DNA from: a bacterium
GTDB taxonomy: Bacteria; Actinomycetota; Acidimicrobiia; Spongiisociales; ZC4RG35
Length of the DNA: 64,000 nucleotides
Direction of reading: 5' to 3'
NCBI GenBank assembly: GCA_028823995.1
Contig: JAPPFD010000027.1
Span: 1 to 64,000 of the forward strand
The notes beneath the pieces are model-generated. The model was given only the letters and a program-made list of their open reading frames with translations. It searched no databases and was not told the DNA's origin. Shown here piece after piece: positions 34,712 to 44,078 of this stretch. Made by a program: the position numbers and the translations under genes. The stretch's first letter is position 1. Each line of letters starts with the position of its first letter.

Positions 34712-35992
34712 TTATCCCGTCCCGCCGTATCCTCGAAAATCGGCGGGGTAGGGAGTGAAGGAGGCGGCCAACTCCGCCACCCTGCCGGCGACGTCGGCCC
34801 GAACGGACTCGTCGTCGCGTCCTCTGAGCGCTTCCACGATCAGCGATCCCACCTGCCGGGCCTCGGGCTCGGTCATGCCCTGGGAGGTCATGGCGGGGGT
34901 CCCGATCCGGAGTCCCGACGCCCGCCACGGAGGCCGGGGATCGAAGGGGATGGTGTTGAAATTGAGGGTGATTCCCAGCTCGTCCAGCAGCCGGGCGCCG
35001 GCCCGTCCGGTGAGGTCTTCGGACACCGAGCGCAGATCGATCAGGAACAGGTGGTTGTCGGTGCCGCCCGAGACCACCCGGGCACCGCCCTCCTGCACCG
35101 CAGCGGCCATCGCCGAGGCATTGGCCACCACCTGGGCTGCATACGCTTGAAACTCGGCCGTCGACGCCTCCAGGAAGCAGACCGCCTTGGCAGCCACCTG
35201 GTTGATGAGCGGTCCGCCCTGGGTGTTGGGGAACACCGCCTTGTTGATGGCGGGGGCGTATTCCTCCCTGGCCAGCGCCAAGCCGCCGCGGGGCCCTCGC
35301 AGGGCCTTGTGGGTGGTGCCGGTGACGATGTCGGCGAAGGGGACCGGGTTGGGGAAGGCCTTCCCGGCCACCAATCCGATGAAGTGCGCGGCGTCCACCA
35401 TGAAAACGGCCTCCACCTCGTCGGCGATCTCCCGGAATGCCTCGTAGTCGAGACGTCGGGAATAGGCCGAATAGCCCGCCAGCAGGATCTTGGGACGGTG
35501 CTCGCGCGCCAGCGCCCTCACCTGGTCCATGTCGACCAGTTCGGTGCCGGGGTCTACGCCGTAGGCCGCGAAGTCGTAGTACAGGCCCGAGAAGTTGACC
35601 GGCGACCCGTGGGTGAGGTGTCCCCCCTGGTCGAGCCGCATACCCAGCACGGTGTCGCCCGGGCTCAGCAGCGAGAAGTAGACACTCATGTTGGCCTGGG
35701 CCCCCGAATGGGGCTGAACGTTGGCGCTGGCCGCCCCGAACAGCGACTTGGCCCGCTCTATGGCCAGGGTCTCGATCTCGTCGACCACCGCGCAGCCTTC
35801 GTAGTAGCGGCGGCCCGGATAGCCCTCTGCGTACTTGTTGGTGAAGATGGAGCCTGATGCGGCCATCACCGCCGGCGACGCGAAGTTCTCCGAGGCGATC
35901 AGGTGAATGTGGCTGTTCTGTCTCTCCACGTCACGGCGGATCAAACCGGCGGTGGCGGGATCCACCTCGGAAAGGGGACGCATATCAATCAT
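34712..35992 (-). CDS. glyA: Serine hydroxymethyltransferase
   Basis: A 426-residue PLP enzyme converting serine and tetrahydrofolate to glycine and methylene-THF. PLP lysine lies in GTTHKALRGPRGG, with MVDAAH for the cofactor Asp, LIASENFASPAVM near the start and GEGYPGRRYYEG-like YAEGYPGRRYYEGCAVVDEIE. Two small changes from the usual sequence are AHFIGLVAG (usually AHIAGLVA) and THKAL (usually THKTL). ATG 35992 has AAAGGA 6 nt upstream, so the extra 10 track residues are dropped. Confidence 0.94.
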   Translation of the reverse strand: MIDMRPLSEVDPATAGLIRRDVERQNSHIHLIASENFASPAVMAASGSIFTNKYAEGYPGRRYYEGCAVVDEIETLAIERAKSLFGAASANVQPHSGAQANMSVYFSLLSPGDTVLGMRLDQGGHLTHGSPVNFSGLYYDFAAYGVDPGTELVDMDQVRALAREHRPKILLAGYSAYSRRLDYEAFREIADEVEAVFMVDAAHFIGLVAGKAFPNPVPFADIVTGTTHKALRGPRGGLALAREEYAPAINKAVFPNTQGGPLINQVAAKAVCFLEASTAEFQAYAAQVVANASAMAAAVQEGGARVVSGGTDNHLFLIDLRSVSEDLTGRAGARLLDELGITLNFNTIPFDPRPPWRASGLRIGTPAMTSQGMTEPEARQVGSLIVEALRGRDDESVRADVAGRVAELAASFTPYPADFRGYGGTG

Positions 35993-36070
35993 GTGGGGTC
36001 CTTTGCGGGTGAGGGTGGCCACCCCGTTCGGGCGCGGTCACCCGGAAAAGTCTACTCCCCCGGCGTCCTT

Positions 36071-36499
36071 TCAACTCCCGCCCGGGGCCTCTTCCCCGCC
36101 CCGGAGAAAGTCGCCGGAAAACCCGTAGGGCAGGAGTTCCGAGAGGTCATGGACCCTATAGGGGCCGTCGGCGATTGCAACCAGCACCGTCTCCACTCCG
36201 AACTCGTTCATCACCTGCCGGCACCGCCCGCACGGGTAGGCGTTGGCGATGGAGTCGGCGTCGACGCAGGCCACGGCCACCGTGCGTACCCGCCTGGCGC
36301 CCGCCGCGGCCGCGGTGTTGACCGCGGTCGCCTCAGCGCAGTTGGAGACCGGGTAGGCGGCGTTCTCCACGTTGGCGCCCGAGAAGACCGACCCGTCGCC
36401 GGTCACTAGGGCCGCTCCCACCCGGAACCCCGAGTAGGGCGAGTAGGAGTTACGGGCCGCCCGGCGCGCCCTGTCCACCAGGGAGTCATGGTCGGTCAT
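36071..36499 (-). CDS. cdd: Cytidine deaminase
   Basis: A 142-residue homotetrameric-type deaminase turning cytidine or deoxycytidine into uridine. The zinc site is C-A-E (NCAEATAV) and P-C-G-R-C (YPCGRC); the N-terminal YSPYSGFRVGAAL and GANVENAAYP bind the nucleoside. The start overlaps the ftsY stop by ATGA. It contributes to the same pyrimidine salvage as upp and the phosphorylase genes further right. Confidence 0.93.
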   Translation of the reverse strand: MTDHDSLVDRARRAARNSYSPYSGFRVGAALVTGDGSVFSGANVENAAYPVSNCAEATAVNTAAAAGARRVRTVAVACVDADSIANAYPCGRCRQVMNEFGVETVLVAIADGPYRVHDLSELLPYGFSGDFLRGGEEAPGGS

Positions 36500-37458
36500 C
36501 GGGGTTCGTCCTCCAGCAGCGCCCGCACGAAAACCTGAGCGTCGAACGCCGCCAGGTCCGACAACCCCTCTCCGGTCCCGACCAGCTTGACCGGCATCCC
36601 CAGTCGCCGCTCCACGGCCACCGCCACCCCGCCCCGGGCGGTCCCGTCCAACTTGGTGAGCACCACTCCGGTCACCCCCACCCGCTCGCAGAACTCCCGG
36701 GCCTGGACGACCCCGTTCTGTCCGGTGGAGGCGTCAAGCACCAGGAGCACCTCATCCACCCTTCCGGCCACCTTGGTGAGCACCCGTTTCATCTTCTCCA
36801 GTTGGCTCATCAGGTGCGTCTTGGAGTGCAACCGGCCGGCGGTGTCGATGATCACCACCTGATGGCCCCTGCTCTTCGCCGCCGTCCAGGCATCCCGGGC
36901 GACGGCGGCCGGATCGGCGCCGTCCTCGCCCCCCACGATCTCCACCCCCATCCGCTCCGCCCAGGTCGCCAACTGGCGTTGGGCGGCCGGACGATGGGTA
37001 TCCGCCGCGCCCAGCAGACAGTCCCTGCCCTGCGATGTCAGCCAGTGGGCCAGCTTTGCTGAGGTCGTGGTCTTGCCCGCTCCGTTCACCCCCACCACCA
37101 TCACCACCCGGGGAGACCCGTTGCCGGACCATGCCAGGTTCCGGTCCGGGTCCCCCAACAACGCGACCATCTCCTCGGCCAGCAGCGCCCGGGCCCCCGC
37201 CCGGTCGGCGGGCTGTCGGCTCCGGACCGCGGAGACCAGTTCCGCCGAGATCTCCACGCCCAGATCGGACGCCACCAGGGCCTCCTCCCACCCGGCCCAG
37301 AAGGCGGCGTCGAGCCGTTCGCCGACTCCGGCGGACCTCAGGGCAGCCATCAGGGCATGCCGGGTCTTCGCCAGAGCGGAGACGGTCGGATCCGCGACAG
37401 CTCTCTGTTCGGGGAGGGAAGAGCGACGCCTTCTCCACCAGCGCATCAGCCATGCCAC
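36496..37458 (-). CDS. ftsY: Signal recognition particle receptor FtsY
   Basis: A 320-residue SRP GTPase that docks SRP-ribosome complexes at the membrane. N domain at about 25-100, then G domain with GVNGAGKTTTSAKLA (G1), DTHRPAAQRQL, DTAGRLHSK (G3), TKLDGTARGG (G4) and GTGEGLSDLAAF at the end. The acidic A domain of other FtsY proteins is reduced to a short basic start (MAWLMRWWRRRR). Confidence 0.94.
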   Translation of the reverse strand: MAWLMRWWRRRRSSLPEQRAVADPTVSALAKTRHALMAALRSAGVGERLDAAFWAGWEEALVASDLGVEISAELVSAVRSRQPADRAGARALLAEEMVALLGDPDRNLAWSGNGSPRVVMVVGVNGAGKTTTSAKLAHWLTSQGRDCLLGAADTHRPAAQRQLATWAERMGVEIVGGEDGADPAAVARDAWTAAKSRGHQVVIIDTAGRLHSKTHLMSQLEKMKRVLTKVAGRVDEVLLVLDASTGQNGVVQAREFCERVGVTGVVLTKLDGTARGGVAVAVERRLGMPVKLVGTGEGLSDLAAFDAQVFVRALLEDEPR

Positions 37459-37713
37459 TCTCGGCCATTTTAATGCTCATCACTTCCCCGACACCCGCGG
37501 AAGGCCGCCCATTCCCCCACCCCGACCCTTCCCAACCCCGGATGTCGTTCGTTCGCAACCCACCCCAGAATGAGCCCTTGGACAGGATGAACCTGTATCG
37601 GACGCTGTTATTCTCCCAGGTCAGTAAGGCGCTTCGCCACATCAACACCCCCGCACCCCACCAAACACATCGGTGAAACCGGCCAAAGAAGGTTTCCGGA
37701 CCAGAGGAGAAAC
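37459..37713. other. Spacer between divergent ftsY and the CBS gene
   Basis: 255 bp must hold promoters for both genes. The GC-rich half near ftsY shows nothing; TTGGAC near 37577 could be a -35, but no well-spaced -10 follows. Confidence 0.3.
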
Positions 37714-38568
37714 GTGACGAGCAGCACCATCGTGCAGCACTTCGAAAGCATGCCTCTGTCGCGCTTGAAGCTGTCGTCGCACGTCGTAGTCGGAAGCGGC
37801 AGGAGAGTTCGCAACGTGGTGGCCGCCATGGCCGCCCAGCGCACGGGGTGCGCGGTGATCACCGACGGAGGCAGGCTCGCCGGTATCTTTACCGAGCGGG
37901 ACGTCACCAACCATGTGGTACGGTCCCCCGATGTGTGGGACGCTCCGGTGGATCACTTCATGACGGCGGACCCGATGGTGATCGACCACGGCGCCTCGGC
38001 CATCGACGCGTTGCGCCTTATGAACGCCCGTCGGTTCCGCAACCTCCCGGTTACCAGCGAAGACGGCGACCTCCTCGGCTTCGTCAACCACTACGACCTC
38101 ATCCGGATGGCGGCGGGGTTCCTGGAGTCCCAGAGGGACCTCGGCCCCGACCTGTCACCGGAGCACAATCTGCACTTTGTAGACCTCACCGGCCTGTCCG
38201 CCCACGAACCGCTGCTGGTCACTCCCGAGGACTCCCTGTCCGTTGCCATCGAGGCAATGGTGTCAGCCCAAACCGGGCTGGTGTCGGTCGTCAACCACCG
38301 GGGTGCGGTGATCGGCGAGTTGACCGAGCACGACATATTCTGGAAGGTCGCCTGTCGGGTGGAGGATCTGGCCGACCGGCCGGTACGGGACTGGATGACC
38401 GAGGAGATCGCCGCCGCAGCCCCCGATACGCCGATCAGCGAGGCCCTCAGCATCATGGCGAAGCTGGGTCATCGCTACCTGGTGCTCATCAACGAGACGC
38501 GGCGCGCCCTCGGTGTGGTGACCTTCAGGGAGATCGCCGACTACATCGAGGTTGTTTGCGGCGCCTGA
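37714..38568 (+). CDS. Four-CBS-domain protein
   Basis: A 284-residue protein made of two CBS pairs. Repeats such as CAVITDGGRLAGIFTERDVTN, FRNLPVTSEDGDLLGFVNHYDL, GLVSVVNHRGAVIGELTEHDI and RYLVLINETRRALGVVTFREI each carry the typical beta-alpha-beta nucleotide-binding pattern. CBS pairs bind AMP, ATP or similar ligands and regulate partners; no effector domain is attached. GTG start with GAGGAG 4 nt upstream. It is a plus-strand insertion between smc and ftsY, which are usually adjacent. Confidence 0.8.
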   Translation: MTSSTIVQHFESMPLSRLKLSSHVVVGSGRRVRNVVAAMAAQRTGCAVITDGGRLAGIFTERDVTNHVVRSPDVWDAPVDHFMTADPMVIDHGASAIDALRLMNARRFRNLPVTSEDGDLLGFVNHYDLIRMAAGFLESQRDLGPDLSPEHNLHFVDLTGLSAHEPLLVTPEDSLSVAIEAMVSAQTGLVSVVNHRGAVIGELTEHDIFWKVACRVEDLADRPVRDWMTEEIAAAAPDTPISEALSIMAKLGHRYLVLINETRRALGVVTFREIADYIEVVCGA

Positions 38569-38925
38569 CCGGGGGGCCGTGTCCACTCCTGCTTTTGTGT
38601 ACTCCTCACCGGAGCCCCCGGCCCGGCCCAGGATCACATTCGGTACTTTCGGATCACCTGTTCCCGGACCTCCATTCCTGGGGTTCCCCCCGCATCGTGG
38701 AGATTCGGTCAAGTTGTCGGGAGGGCTTTTTGGTAGTTGACGAGGCTGGTCAGGTCCTTAGGAGCAGCGTCGCTGGATCATCGAAAGCATGAATCGAGTG
38801 ACCGATCGACAGCAGCCCCGGGGCCTGCTCGGGGAATGCGTCAAGAGCGCTCAAAGGGGTCGGCTACCCGCCTCACTGTCCACCGAGCGAACTCAGATAC
38901 AGCTCTCTCGGCAAGCCTCGATAAG
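38569..38925. other. Spacer between convergent CBS gene and smc
   Basis: 357 bp with small ORFs but no recognisable protein. No classical terminator hairpin with a T-tract was found for either gene. Longer than a convergent spacer needs to be. Confidence 0.4.
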
Positions 38926-41900
38926 TCAGGCTGACTTGGCGGGAGTGTGCAAACCCGGCAAACCGATACTGCCCCGGTCCATGCGCATCGAGACCACCCG
39001 GGTGGCCCCTCCGGGGGGCATGGTCACCCCGTAGAGCAAGTCGGCGGACTCGGTGGTCTGGGGCTGATGGGTTATGACCAGGATCTGTGCTTCCGAACTG
39101 AGTTCCCGGACCATCCCCAGCACCCGGTGCAGGTTGGCCGAGTCGAGGGTGGCGTCCACTTCATCCAGCAGGTAGAAGGGAGATGGGCGGGTCTTCATCA
39201 TCGCAAACAGGAAGGCCATGGCCCCCAGGGCCCGCTCCCCTCCCGACAGAAGGCTGAGCCTCGACACCCGTTTTCCCGAAGGCTGGGCCCGGATCTCCAC
39301 CCCCGAACCGAGCGGATCGGCGGAGTCCACCAGGCGAAGCCGGCCCCGCCCGCCCGGGAAGACCTGCCCGAAAGACCGTTCGAAGGCGGTGGCCGTCTCC
39401 CGGAAGGTGGCCAGGTAGCGATCGGTCGCCTCCCTCTCCAACTCCGAGATGACCCTGCCCAGGCGTTCTCCGGATTCGACGATGTCGTCGCGCTGGGATG
39501 ACAACTCCGAGACCTCCGACTCCAGTTCCGACAGGTCCAAGGCGGCGTAGTGGTTTATGGGCCCCGCCCGCTCCAGTTCGGCCACCAGGGACCGCAGTGT
39601 CCCCTCGGGGTCATCGGTCTCGGGGACCGGCGCGGTGACCGCCTCCGTCGGATCGGCGCCCACCATCCGGAGGCTCTCGGTCACCGACAGGCGGCGGGAC
39701 TCCAGCCGGGAGACCTCGGCAATCAGCCACTCCAACTCCACGGTGGCGCGGCGCTCGGTTGCATCGGCCTGCCCGATGGCTTCCCGGATCCGCCCCGCTT
39801 CCTCCGCCAACTCCCGGGACCTCTCCTTTGACGCCCGGTCGACCGAGACCAGCGCCTCCCGCCGGGCGGACATCAACCCGAGCGCCGAGGCAGCCAACTC
39901 CGCCACCTCCTCGGAGTAGTCGGGGGAGGACTCCTCGGGCAGGTAGGAGACCTTCGTCAACTCCATCACGACCTTCTCGTACCGGGCCTGTCCCAGCCGT
40001 CTCTCTTCCCTGAGGCGGCTGAGTTCGGTGATTCGGGACCGGTACTCCTCCCCGGCCGCCACCCGATCCTCAGAGGCCCGCTCCAGTCGCTCGGCCAGTC
40101 TCCGCGCCTCCCCCGCGGCGTCCACTTGTCGGCCGCGCAGCCGGGTGATCCGCTCCTCCAACTCGGCCATGCGGGTCCGCCGAGCCGCCTCTGCATCCCT
40201 GAGGGAGTCCCGCCGTTCTTTCAGGCGGCGCTCCTCCCCCTGCAGTTCCGTCCACTGCGACACGAGCCGATCCACCCTCTGCTGGGACTCCAGCAACGCC
40301 CCGCGACGTTCGCTCCACCGGGCGGTGGCCTCTTCATGGGCTTCCTCCTCCAAACGCGCCTCGGCGCCCAGTCGCCGCGCCTTCTCCTGGAGGTCCTCAC
40401 AGGATCCGGTAGCCACCTCCGCTTCAGCCGAGGCCGCCGCCAGGTCAGGCAGGCGGACCCCGCCGCAGAGGCGGATTCCCCGGGCGGTTATCAGGTCTCC
40501 CCGGCGGGTAACCGCTCGAAGGTGAGGATGGCTCCCCACCACTTCCCACCCGGTTCGCCAGTCTTCCACCAGGACCACATCGCCCAACAGTCGCATAGTC
40601 AAAACGGATGGGCCGTCCTCTCCCAGTAGGTCCAGGAGCGGCACAAACCTGCTCCCTGACGAGGCTGCCGAACGGGCAGGGCTCTCCAGCAGCCCGGGAA
40701 AGCGCAGGCTGACCATCGAGACGGACCCGCCGGCGCCCTCTGCCTCACCCAACCTGTCCACCGCGTTCCCGAGCCCCACGGGTCCCTCGAAGACCGCCGC
40801 CTCCGCCCATCTCTCCAGCGCCGCCTCCACCGCCGCGGCCAACTCACGGGGCACGGAGAGAAGTTGGGAGACCCATCCCGTCCATCCGCTCAAAGCCTCC
40901 ACCTGGCTTCTCCGGGCCGGGTCCCCGGCCTTCAGGGCCTCCCGGGCAGCCTCCAGCCTGCCCGCCGCCTCGGCCATGGCCGCGCGGGCCTCCGCCGACC
41001 GCTCCTCCGCCTCCCGCAACCGCAACCGCGTCTCCCGGGCCCGCCGGGCGGTAATCTCCATCTCTTCCCCATCGGCGCGGTACACAGCCTCCGCCTCGGC
41101 CAGCGCCTGCTCCGCCTCCTCCATCCCCGAATCCAGGCCCTGCGCGGTGGCCTCCAACTCGGAGAGTCGGGACTCCACCCCTTCCAGTTCACCCCGGTCC
41201 CTCTCCCCGGCGGCCTCCAATGCAGCCAGCTCATTCTCCAGTCCCCCCAGTTCCGCCTCCGCCCCCGCACCCCTCAGTACCGCCAGCCTCCGCTCCTCCC
41301 CGGCCAGCCGGGCCTCGGCGGAACGGGCCCTGTCGACGGCCTGCTCGCAGGACGCTATCCGGTCGTCAACCCTCTCCATTCCCTGCTCCAAGGAGAGACG
41401 CTCCTCGGCCAGCGATCGGCCCAGCGCCTCCACCTGGCGGCGGCGGCGGCGGGCTTCGGTCTGCAGGGCCGCCACTTCCGACAGGCGACGCATCCGCTCG
41501 GTGGCCATCTCCCAGTCCCGCAGCGCCCCGTCCGCCGGATCGGAGCGGAGGTCCTCGAGTGACGCTTCGATCTCCGACAACGCCAGCAGGCCCCGCTCAC
41601 GGTCCGCCGCCGCCTCCGAACGCTTCTCGTCCCACGCCCTGCGGCCTGACACGGCGGTAGCCAGTTGCTCGTCGAGTTCCCGGAGCCGCTTTCCCTCCAG
41701 ATAGGTGCGCAACCCTCTGATCTCGCCCGACAGGTGCTGATACCGCCCCAGCGCCTCGGCCTGGCGACGCAAGGGGCGCATCCTGCGCTGCTTCTCAGCG
41801 ATCAGATCCCCAATGCGATCCAGGTCCGTGCCGGTGGACTCCAGACGCCGGACCGCCTTGTCCCGGCGCCACAGGTGCTTGCCCACTCCCGCCGCCTCCT

Positions 41901-42384
41901 CCAGGACTTTGCGGTGTTCGGACGGAGAGGCATTCAGCACCCGCTCGATCTGTCCCTGGCCCACCAATGCGTACTGGCTTTTCCAGATACCCGCCTCGGC
42001 CAGCAGTTCGGTGATGTCCACCAGCCGGCACGAGACGCGGTTGATCTCGAACTCGGACTCGCCCGAGCGGTAATGACGGCGGGTGACCGACACCTCCGGA
42101 CGGTCGATCGGCAGGAGACCCGAGGTGTTGTCGAACACCAGCGTGACCTCGGCCCGGGACGACGCCGGCAGGGTGGCCGTCCCGCCGAAGAGCAGGTCGT
42201 CGGAGCGGTCGGCGCGAAGCGTCCGGGTCGACTGGCGCCCCGTGGCCCAGGCCACCGCATCCACGATGTTGGACTTTCCCGAGCCGTTCGGGCCGACGAT
42301 CACCGTCACACCCGGGCCGAACTCGAGGGTGGTCCGCTTGGCGAAGGACTTGAACCCGGCAAGAGATATGGACTTAAGGAACAT
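38926..42384 (-). CDS. smc: Chromosome segregation protein SMC
   Basis: A 1152-residue SMC ATPase. Walker A is GPNGSGKSNIVDA near residue 30, followed by the R-loop and Q-loop (YALVGQGQIERVL). Two long charged coiled coils flank a hinge at about 500-640 (LSGWTGWVSQLLSVPRELAAAVEAAL...RGDLITARGIRLCGG). The C-terminal signature is LSGGERALGAMAFLFAM and Walker B is FYLLDEVDATLD. It dimerises and extrudes DNA loops with ScpAB. ATG 42384 gives the usual MFLKSISLAGFKSF start; the track adds 4 residues. Confidence 0.95.
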   Translation of the reverse strand: MFLKSISLAGFKSFAKRTTLEFGPGVTVIVGPNGSGKSNIVDAVAWATGRQSTRTLRADRSDDLLFGGTATLPASSRAEVTLVFDNTSGLLPIDRPEVSVTRRHYRSGESEFEINRVSCRLVDITELLAEAGIWKSQYALVGQGQIERVLNASPSEHRKVLEEAAGVGKHLWRRDKAVRRLESTGTDLDRIGDLIAEKQRRMRPLRRQAEALGRYQHLSGEIRGLRTYLEGKRLRELDEQLATAVSGRRAWDEKRSEAAADRERGLLALSEIEASLEDLRSDPADGALRDWEMATERMRRLSEVAALQTEARRRRRQVEALGRSLAEERLSLEQGMERVDDRIASCEQAVDRARSAEARLAGEERRLAVLRGAGAEAELGGLENELAALEAAGERDRGELEGVESRLSELEATAQGLDSGMEEAEQALAEAEAVYRADGEEMEITARRARETRLRLREAEERSAEARAAMAEAAGRLEAAREALKAGDPARRSQVEALSGWTGWVSQLLSVPRELAAAVEAALERWAEAAVFEGPVGLGNAVDRLGEAEGAGGSVSMVSLRFPGLLESPARSAASSGSRFVPLLDLLGEDGPSVLTMRLLGDVVLVEDWRTGWEVVGSHPHLRAVTRRGDLITARGIRLCGGVRLPDLAAASAEAEVATGSCEDLQEKARRLGAEARLEEEAHEEATARWSERRGALLESQQRVDRLVSQWTELQGEERRLKERRDSLRDAEAARRTRMAELEERITRLRGRQVDAAGEARRLAERLERASEDRVAAGEEYRSRITELSRLREERRLGQARYEKVVMELTKVSYLPEESSPDYSEEVAELAASALGLMSARREALVSVDRASKERSRELAEEAGRIREAIGQADATERRATVELEWLIAEVSRLESRRLSVTESLRMVGADPTEAVTAPVPETDDPEGTLRSLVAELERAGPINHYAALDLSELESEVSELSSQRDDIVESGERLGRVISELEREATDRYLATFRETATAFERSFGQVFPGGRGRLRLVDSADPLGSGVEIRAQPSGKRVSRLSLLSGGERALGAMAFLFAMMKTRPSPFYLLDEVDATLDSANLHRVLGMVRELSSEAQILVITHQPQTTESADLLYGVTMPPGGATRVVSMRMDRGSIGLPGLHTPAKSA

Positions 42385-42446
42385 CCAAAACCCCAAATTA
42401 ATGGATTCGGGCCCCTTTTCGGTGGTTTGTTTCCTTTAGCGGCCCT

Positions 42447-43283
42447 TCAGGGGACTGCCTGGCACTCCGGGCAGAAGAACGAGGACCGGGCGTTGATCAC
42501 CATCCTCCGGATCGGGGACTCGCAGGAACGACAGGGCAGGCCTTCCCGGCCGTACACCCGCAGATACTCGAGGAACCCCCCGGCCCGGCCATCCGGCAGC
42601 AGGTAGGCCAGGTCATCCAGGCTGGTGCCTCCCCGGCTGATCCCCGCCGCCAGGACCGGGCGCACCTCCGAGCGGATCCGGTCCACCTCCTCCTCCGACA
42701 GCCCTGCCGACCGGCGGGAGGGGTGGACCCCCGCCCGGTGAAGCACTTCATCGGAGTAGATGTTCCCCAGACCCGCCACGAAGCGCTGGTCCAGTAGCAG
42801 GCTCTTGATGGGAATGGTCCGCGACCTCATCGCGTCGAACAGCCAGCCGGCGGAGGGGAGGTCATCCCAGGCGTCGGCGCCCAGGCGAGCCAGGGTGGAA
42901 CCCTCCAACTCCTCGGGGGTGTACACCGCCACGAACCCGAAGGTCCTCGGATCGATCATGCGCAATGACGGGCCCCGTTCCATCTCCGCCCAGAAGCGGG
43001 TGTGGACTTCCTTCGGATCACCGGGTTCGCACAGTCGGATCCGCCCCGACATCCCCAGATGCATCACCCAGGTGAGACCGGCATCCATCCCGATCAGCAG
43101 GAACTTTCCGTGCCGACCCACCCGACGGACGCGCCGTCCCACCAGTCGGTCCTCCACGTCGGTGCAACGGGCGTGACGGCGGGCGGCGCGGGGATGACAG
43201 ATCCGGGCGGAAGCCACCCTGCGGCCCTCGAGTTCGGGCCGGATGGCCCTGCGCACCGTCTCCACTTCCGGCAGTTCGGGCAT
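42447..43283 (-). CDS. mutM: Formamidopyrimidine-DNA glycosylase
   Basis: A 278-residue bifunctional glycosylase/AP lyase that removes 8-oxoguanine. Catalytic Pro and Glu are in the N-terminal MPELPEVETVRR. The zinc finger is CRSCESPIRRMVINARSSFFCPEC at the end, and GLGNIYSDEVLHRAGVHPSR is the helix-two-turn-helix. Between smc and rnc, a frequent actinobacterial order. Confidence 0.94.
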   Translation of the reverse strand: MPELPEVETVRRAIRPELEGRRVASARICHPRAARRHARCTDVEDRLVGRRVRRVGRHGKFLLIGMDAGLTWVMHLGMSGRIRLCEPGDPKEVHTRFWAEMERGPSLRMIDPRTFGFVAVYTPEELEGSTLARLGADAWDDLPSAGWLFDAMRSRTIPIKSLLLDQRFVAGLGNIYSDEVLHRAGVHPSRRSAGLSEEEVDRIRSEVRPVLAAGISRGGTSLDDLAYLLPDGRAGGFLEYLRVYGREGLPCRSCESPIRRMVINARSSFFCPECQAVP

Positions 43284-43295
43284 TCTTCGCTCAGA

Positions 43296-44078
43296 TCAGG
43301 AGCGCTTTCGGCGCCCTCTCCGCCACCGCCACCACGGAGCGGCCTCCCGTGGCTCATCTCCGGTCGTCGCCTCCGCGATCGCGGGCGTCGGTTGGGGGCG
43401 GGCAGGGGCCGCATCGGAGTACAGGGCCTCGACGGCGCGCCTCGCCGCCTGTTGCTCGGCCTGGCGCTTGGAGGACCCCTCGCCGACTCCGCACGTCTCT
43501 CCCTCCACCCACACCTCGGCCTTGAACCGGGGAGCATGAGCGGGACCCTCCCCCCAGATCCGGTATTCGGGCGCCTTTCCATCTGCGGCCAACAACTCCT
43601 GGAGTTGGGTCTTGGCGTCCAGGGCGTCGGGCGTGGCCGCCTGGGCATCGATCATCGACCGCCAGTGGGTCATCACCAACCCCTCGGCCGGTTTCCATCC
43701 GCCGTCCTGGTACACCGCTCCGATCACGGCCTCCATGGCGTCGGCCAGGATGCTCACCTTGCGACGACCGCCCGACTGGTCCTGGCCTTTGCCCAGCCGG
43801 AGAGCCTCCCCCAACTCGAGGACCTCCGCGACCTGTGCCAGCGACTCCTTTCTCACCACCGCCGCCCGCACCCGAGTCATCTGACCCTCCTTGAGAAAGG
43901 GGTATTCCCCGAAGATGTGCCGGGTGACCACCATCTGCAGGACGGTGTCGCCCAGAAACTCCAGCCGCTCGTTGTCGGGGGTGTTCATCTCGTTGGCGTA
44001 GGAACTGTGAGTGAGGGCGTTTAGCAACAGCTCAGGCGATGAGAACCTATAACCCAGACGCCTTTGCAGATGGTTCAA
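43296..44078 (-). CDS. rnc: Ribonuclease III
   Basis: A 260-residue double-strand RNase. The catalytic signature is NERLEFLGDTVL with DAMEAVIGAVYQDGG as the second acidic site; the dsRNA-binding domain begins DAKTQLQELLAADGKAPEYRIW. A basic C-terminal tail (WWRWRRGRRKRS) follows. Start is a TTG (44078) that overlaps the plsX stop (TTGA). It processes rRNA and structured mRNAs. Confidence 0.93.
   Translation of the reverse strand: MNHLQRRLGYRFSSPELLLNALTHSSYANEMNTPDNERLEFLGDTVLQMVVTRHIFGEYPFLKEGQMTRVRAAVVRKESLAQVAEVLELGEALRLGKGQDQSGGRRKVSILADAMEAVIGAVYQDGGWKPAEGLVMTHWRSMIDAQAATPDALDAKTQLQELLAADGKAPEYRIWGEGPAHAPRFKAEVWVEGETCGVGEGSSKRQAEQQAARRAVEALYSDAAPARPQPTPAIAEATTGDEPREAAPWWRWRRGRRKRS

Noticed and set aside
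35993-36070. Riboswitch upstream of glyA
   Set aside because: The 78-bp leader has GC pairs that can fold, but no conserved core of a known riboswitch class was recognised.
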